Source of the DNA: Serpula lacrymans var. lacrymans S7.9
Lineage: Eukaryota > Basidiomycota > Agaricomycetes > Boletales > Serpulaceae
Length of the DNA stretch: 64,000 bases
Direction of reading: 5' to 3'
Assembly: GCF_000218685.1 (NCBI RefSeq)
Contig: NW_006763303.1
Coordinates: 806,001-870,000, forward strand
This document shows positions 61,577-64,000 of this stretch, piece by piece. Each line of letters opens with the position of its first letter. Within the stretch, counting starts at the first letter, position 1. Both the position numbers and the translations under genes were made by a program. Below the pieces are notes generated by a model. The model saw only the letters and a list, made by a program, of their open reading frames with translations, was not told where the DNA came from and ran no database searches.

Positions 61577-62862
61577 TCACCAAAATTCGGTACCTTCGCC
61601 GTCCATATTGTAACTGTCATCGTAGCTGACATCTCCATGTAGTCCTTCCATCAGAATCCTATCCTCGTCTTCCCTGTGGATGGGACACCAATTGAAACTA
61701 TGTCCCGGTGCACGACGGTCACAGTCGGGGCAATAGTAGGCTTCGCAATAGTATGTGCGATGATTGCTCCAACCGCAGTTTTGACAGTATGGAGCGTTGT
61801 TACGAACGCCTTCATGGTATCTTCGTCGGGTATTGGATGAGGTGTCGGATTGGGGAGTGGTTGGATCGTCATCCCTCAGGTCGTACATTCCTGCGTACAA
61901 CTGATCAATCATGGCTGTGTCGTCATCTACGTTGATTGGGTTAGAGGGAGAGCCAGTCTCAGGCCTGTGCATTGTGCCAGGCGGACTGTCTTTCTGTCCC
62001 TTCGACATACAAGACTGCCGTTTTGATGGAGTTCTGGTGTCGGGGATCTGGAGTATCACCTCTTGCCGGCCGCGTCAGGCTCCTCGTCGGTTCGTCAGGC
62101 GACGGGTTTGGGTGTTTGGCACTGGTCGAGGTGGAGATGATGGGGGAGACGGTGGTTTTGGGTTCAACCCAATGGAACGGGGACTGGAGTGGCTCGACTC
62201 TTGTGAGATCGGGCTGGTTGGGACGGTGGGAATATATTTTTTTCCTCCAACGGGATGGGCGTAGGTCGACGGGTGATGATGTGGTAAGTGCGCTCCGGGG
62301 TAACACTGGTCTGGTCTGGGTGCGACAGGGACCGGAGGGACAAACCGGGTGGAGGAGTACTCGTACAACCGTCTCGCTCTATCCGCGTGCGAGCTTCGTT
62401 TAGCAATGTCCTCCCGCCTGATTCCAAATATTCCTTTGCCGAGTCCATCTGCCCATTAGAGGAGCTCATCCTCAAGCGTCGTTCCAAAGATTCCAAAACT
62501 AACTTTTCCATCCGGAGTGCCCGACAGATATTCAAGTCCTGATTGTTGAGCCGCGAATGCTCGCTTTCCAACAAATGTATTGAGTCTATGGCTTTTAGGA
62601 GTTCGTCAGCTATGAGGTCTATGGCAAGGAAGGTATGCATGGAAGAAAGAGCGTGATACTCATGGGGGCAGCGTTTTTCGGTCTCATAAAAGAGATAGGT
62701 ATAGGCGTCCTTTGCTGACATTAATTCTATGGCGTCAGTGACGTCGGCTTGGTTGTGTTGTTGCCCACGGGCAAAAGACACTCGTTCGTCGGCTAGCAAG
62801 TTGGTGTCACCGGGTATCGAGTAGGTGGTGATAGGGAAGCCGGTGGAGTTAGAAGTAGACAT
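61577..62862 (-). pseudogene. Extra 3' open frame of the second Ty3 element with tandem zinc knuckles
   Basis: It lies between pol and the 3' LTR. It begins at ATG 62862 (MSTSNSTGFPI), helical and acidic through LLESEHSRLNNQDL and MEKLVLESLERRL. Near 62390 the frame shifts by one base, continues Pro/Ser-rich, meets a TGA after NRRGA (near 62074), and ends with CQNCGWSNHRTYYC (a perfect C-x2-C-x4-H-x4-C knuckle) and CPDCDRRAPGHSFNWC (a variant knuckle). Zinc knuckles are normally a Gag feature, so their place after pol is odd. Frame defects suggest decay, although an intron could explain the shift. Confidence 0.55.
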
Positions 62863-62911
62863 GTTTTGTGTTGAGAGACAGAGGATTGTTGGTAGTGGGG
62901 TGATTGTCTCT

Positions 62912-64000
62912 TCAACGCAGCTTGTGGTCCTTCTTATAGGCTTCCAATATCTCCGCAGCATTGGTTAAATGTTCTTCCGGTTCCCATGAGTTTTCGGAAT
63001 GAGGGTAATGGTGCCATTTAATCAGGTAGCGGCGCCCGCGTTTCCAGGGTTTGTGTCTAAGAATACTTTCTACTTCATATTCCTCTTCTTCGTTGACCAG
63101 GTCAGGTGGTGGTCAGATAAAGTCCGGGCCGTGAGTGTTGGTTTCCGTATATGGCGTGAGAAGGGATGTGTGGAAAACATTGTGTATCTTCCAATGGGGA
63201 GGCAGGGATAGTCGGTAGTTCACCGGGGAAATCTTTTCTTGGATGTGGAAAGGTCCGATGCGTTTCATGTTGAACTTCTTGTATTCGGTGGCTTTTTCTC
63301 GCAGGTTGGTGTTCTCTAACCACACCTTTTGTCCTTCGGAGAATTGCGTGAACTTTCCATTGTTTCGTTTCATCATCTTGCTTCTCGCGAGTTCGTGTGC
63401 TTTTAGGGTGTTTTCCCTTGCCCTAAGCAGTTCGGATAATCGTTTTTCCACTGATGGGATATTCGTGGATCTGTGTTTAGTCGGGATTCCTCGGGGTTCA
63501 TATCCCATGGGGAGGTAGAATGGCGATTGGTTGTTTGTGGAGTGTGGTCTTTGGTTGTGACAGAATTCGGCGGTTGTAAGGTATTTTGCCCAGCTGTGTG
63601 GTTGGTTCTGGCAAAATATGCGGAGGTAGATCTCCAGTTCTTGATTGGATCGTTCTGTTTGTCCATCTGTCTGGGGATGATACGCAGAGGAGAGTGCGGT
63701 TTCAATGTTCAGGAGTTTGTGGAGTTCTTTGGATACTTCAGAGGCGAACTGTGGTCCCCTGTCGGATATGAGTTTATCGTGCAATCCAAATCGTTTGAAG
63801 ATGGAATCGTGAAAGATTCGTGCGGTTTCGAGTGCGTTGATGGTTTTATGACAAGGTGAGAGGATTACCCCCTTACTAAGTCCTTGGTCTACCACGACCA
63901 TTATACTGTCGTATCCTGAAGATTCTGGTAAATCAGTTATGAAGTCTACGGATAGGTACTTCATCGGTTCGGTGGTTTTTGGGGTCTGGTTTGGGATTAA
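62912..64000 (-). pseudogene. Second Ty3 element: integrase and chromodomain, one stop
   Basis: Integrase core: SVDFITDLPESSGYDSIMVV, ISDRGPQFASEVSKEL, SSAYHPQTDGQTERSNQELE, then the C-terminal GQKVWLENTNLR and HNVFHTSLLTPY. A TGA at 63113-63115 follows PDFI. The same frame then gives EYEVESILRHKPWKRGRR and YLIKWHHYPHSENSWEP, a chromodomain, ending at 62912. The upstream part of pol is beyond the window. Confidence 0.85.

Larger units (their letters stand above)
61138..64000 (-). mobile_element. Second chromodomain Ty3 element, 3' portion only
   Basis: It is inserted in the RNase H of the copia relic. On minus it runs from beyond the window through integrase, chromodomain, an extra downstream frame and the polypurine tract to the 3' LTR at 61138-61552. 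Gag, protease and RT are outside the window, so completeness and target duplication cannot be judged. Confidence 0.85.

Noticed and set aside
61707..62403. Plus-strand frames (65-143 codons) inside the second Ty3 element
   Set aside because: They are antisense to the element's zinc-knuckle frame and carry no motifs.

Overview
The window is nuclear DNA from a filamentous basidiomycete, most likely an agaricomycete mushroom. The evidence is multi-exon genes with many 48-60 nt GT-AG introns, a mushroom-restricted protein family at 1029-2775, a GPI-anchor-like secreted Cys protein, an NB-ARC/TPR NLR, and large chromodomain Ty3 and copia retroelements. I cannot fix the genus from sequence alone.

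Left part (1-36.7 kb) is gene-bearing. In order it holds a tRNA-like fragment, a decayed lineage-specific gene, RFT1 (minus), a SAP-domain membrane protein (minus), a secreted Cys-rich protein (plus), a Upf1-like SF1 helicase (plus), and a 2.5 kb stretch with little signal. These are followed by an RNA-binding protein with two RanBP2 zinc fingers (plus), the anaphase-promoting complex subunit Apc1 (plus) and a DAHP synthase (minus, with a 4-nt micro-exon). The DAHP synthase is divergent from a PIH1-domain gene (plus). Then come an unrecognised Cys/His-rich spliced gene (plus) that overlaps antisense with the last exon of an otubain-type deubiquitinase (minus), and an NLR with twelve 42-residue TPR units. 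Most exon joins were worked out by hand from splice signals plus reading-frame continuity and sum to whole codons.

Right part (36.7-64 kb) is a retrotransposon nest with satellite DNA. One copia family is present as two non-overlapping halves in opposite orientation: RT-RNase H-LTR on minus, LTR-gag-PR-IN on plus. A full-length chromodomain Ty3 element with two identical 697-bp LTRs and a perfect 5-bp target duplication (CTTTC) has split the integrase of the plus half. A tRNA-like sequence and a head-to-head satellite of about 64-bp units follow. A second nest then has an old copia relic hit by a solo LTR, which was itself hit by a nearly intact copia element (320-bp LTRs differing at one base, target duplication CGCCA). 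The relic's RNase H end was hit by another chromodomain Ty3 element that runs off the window.

Common threads: both copia families carry a GGTTATGAGCCC primer site that matches the anticodon region of initiator tRNA-Met (half-tRNA priming). Across the retroelement frames, conserved arginine positions are repeatedly TGA or Cys codons, as expected from C-to-T change at CpG. The host genes do housekeeping jobs (N-glycan precursor flipping, mitotic exit, aromatic amino acid synthesis, snoRNP/R2TP assembly, ubiquitin editing). The NLR and the mushroom-specific gene are the accessory elements.
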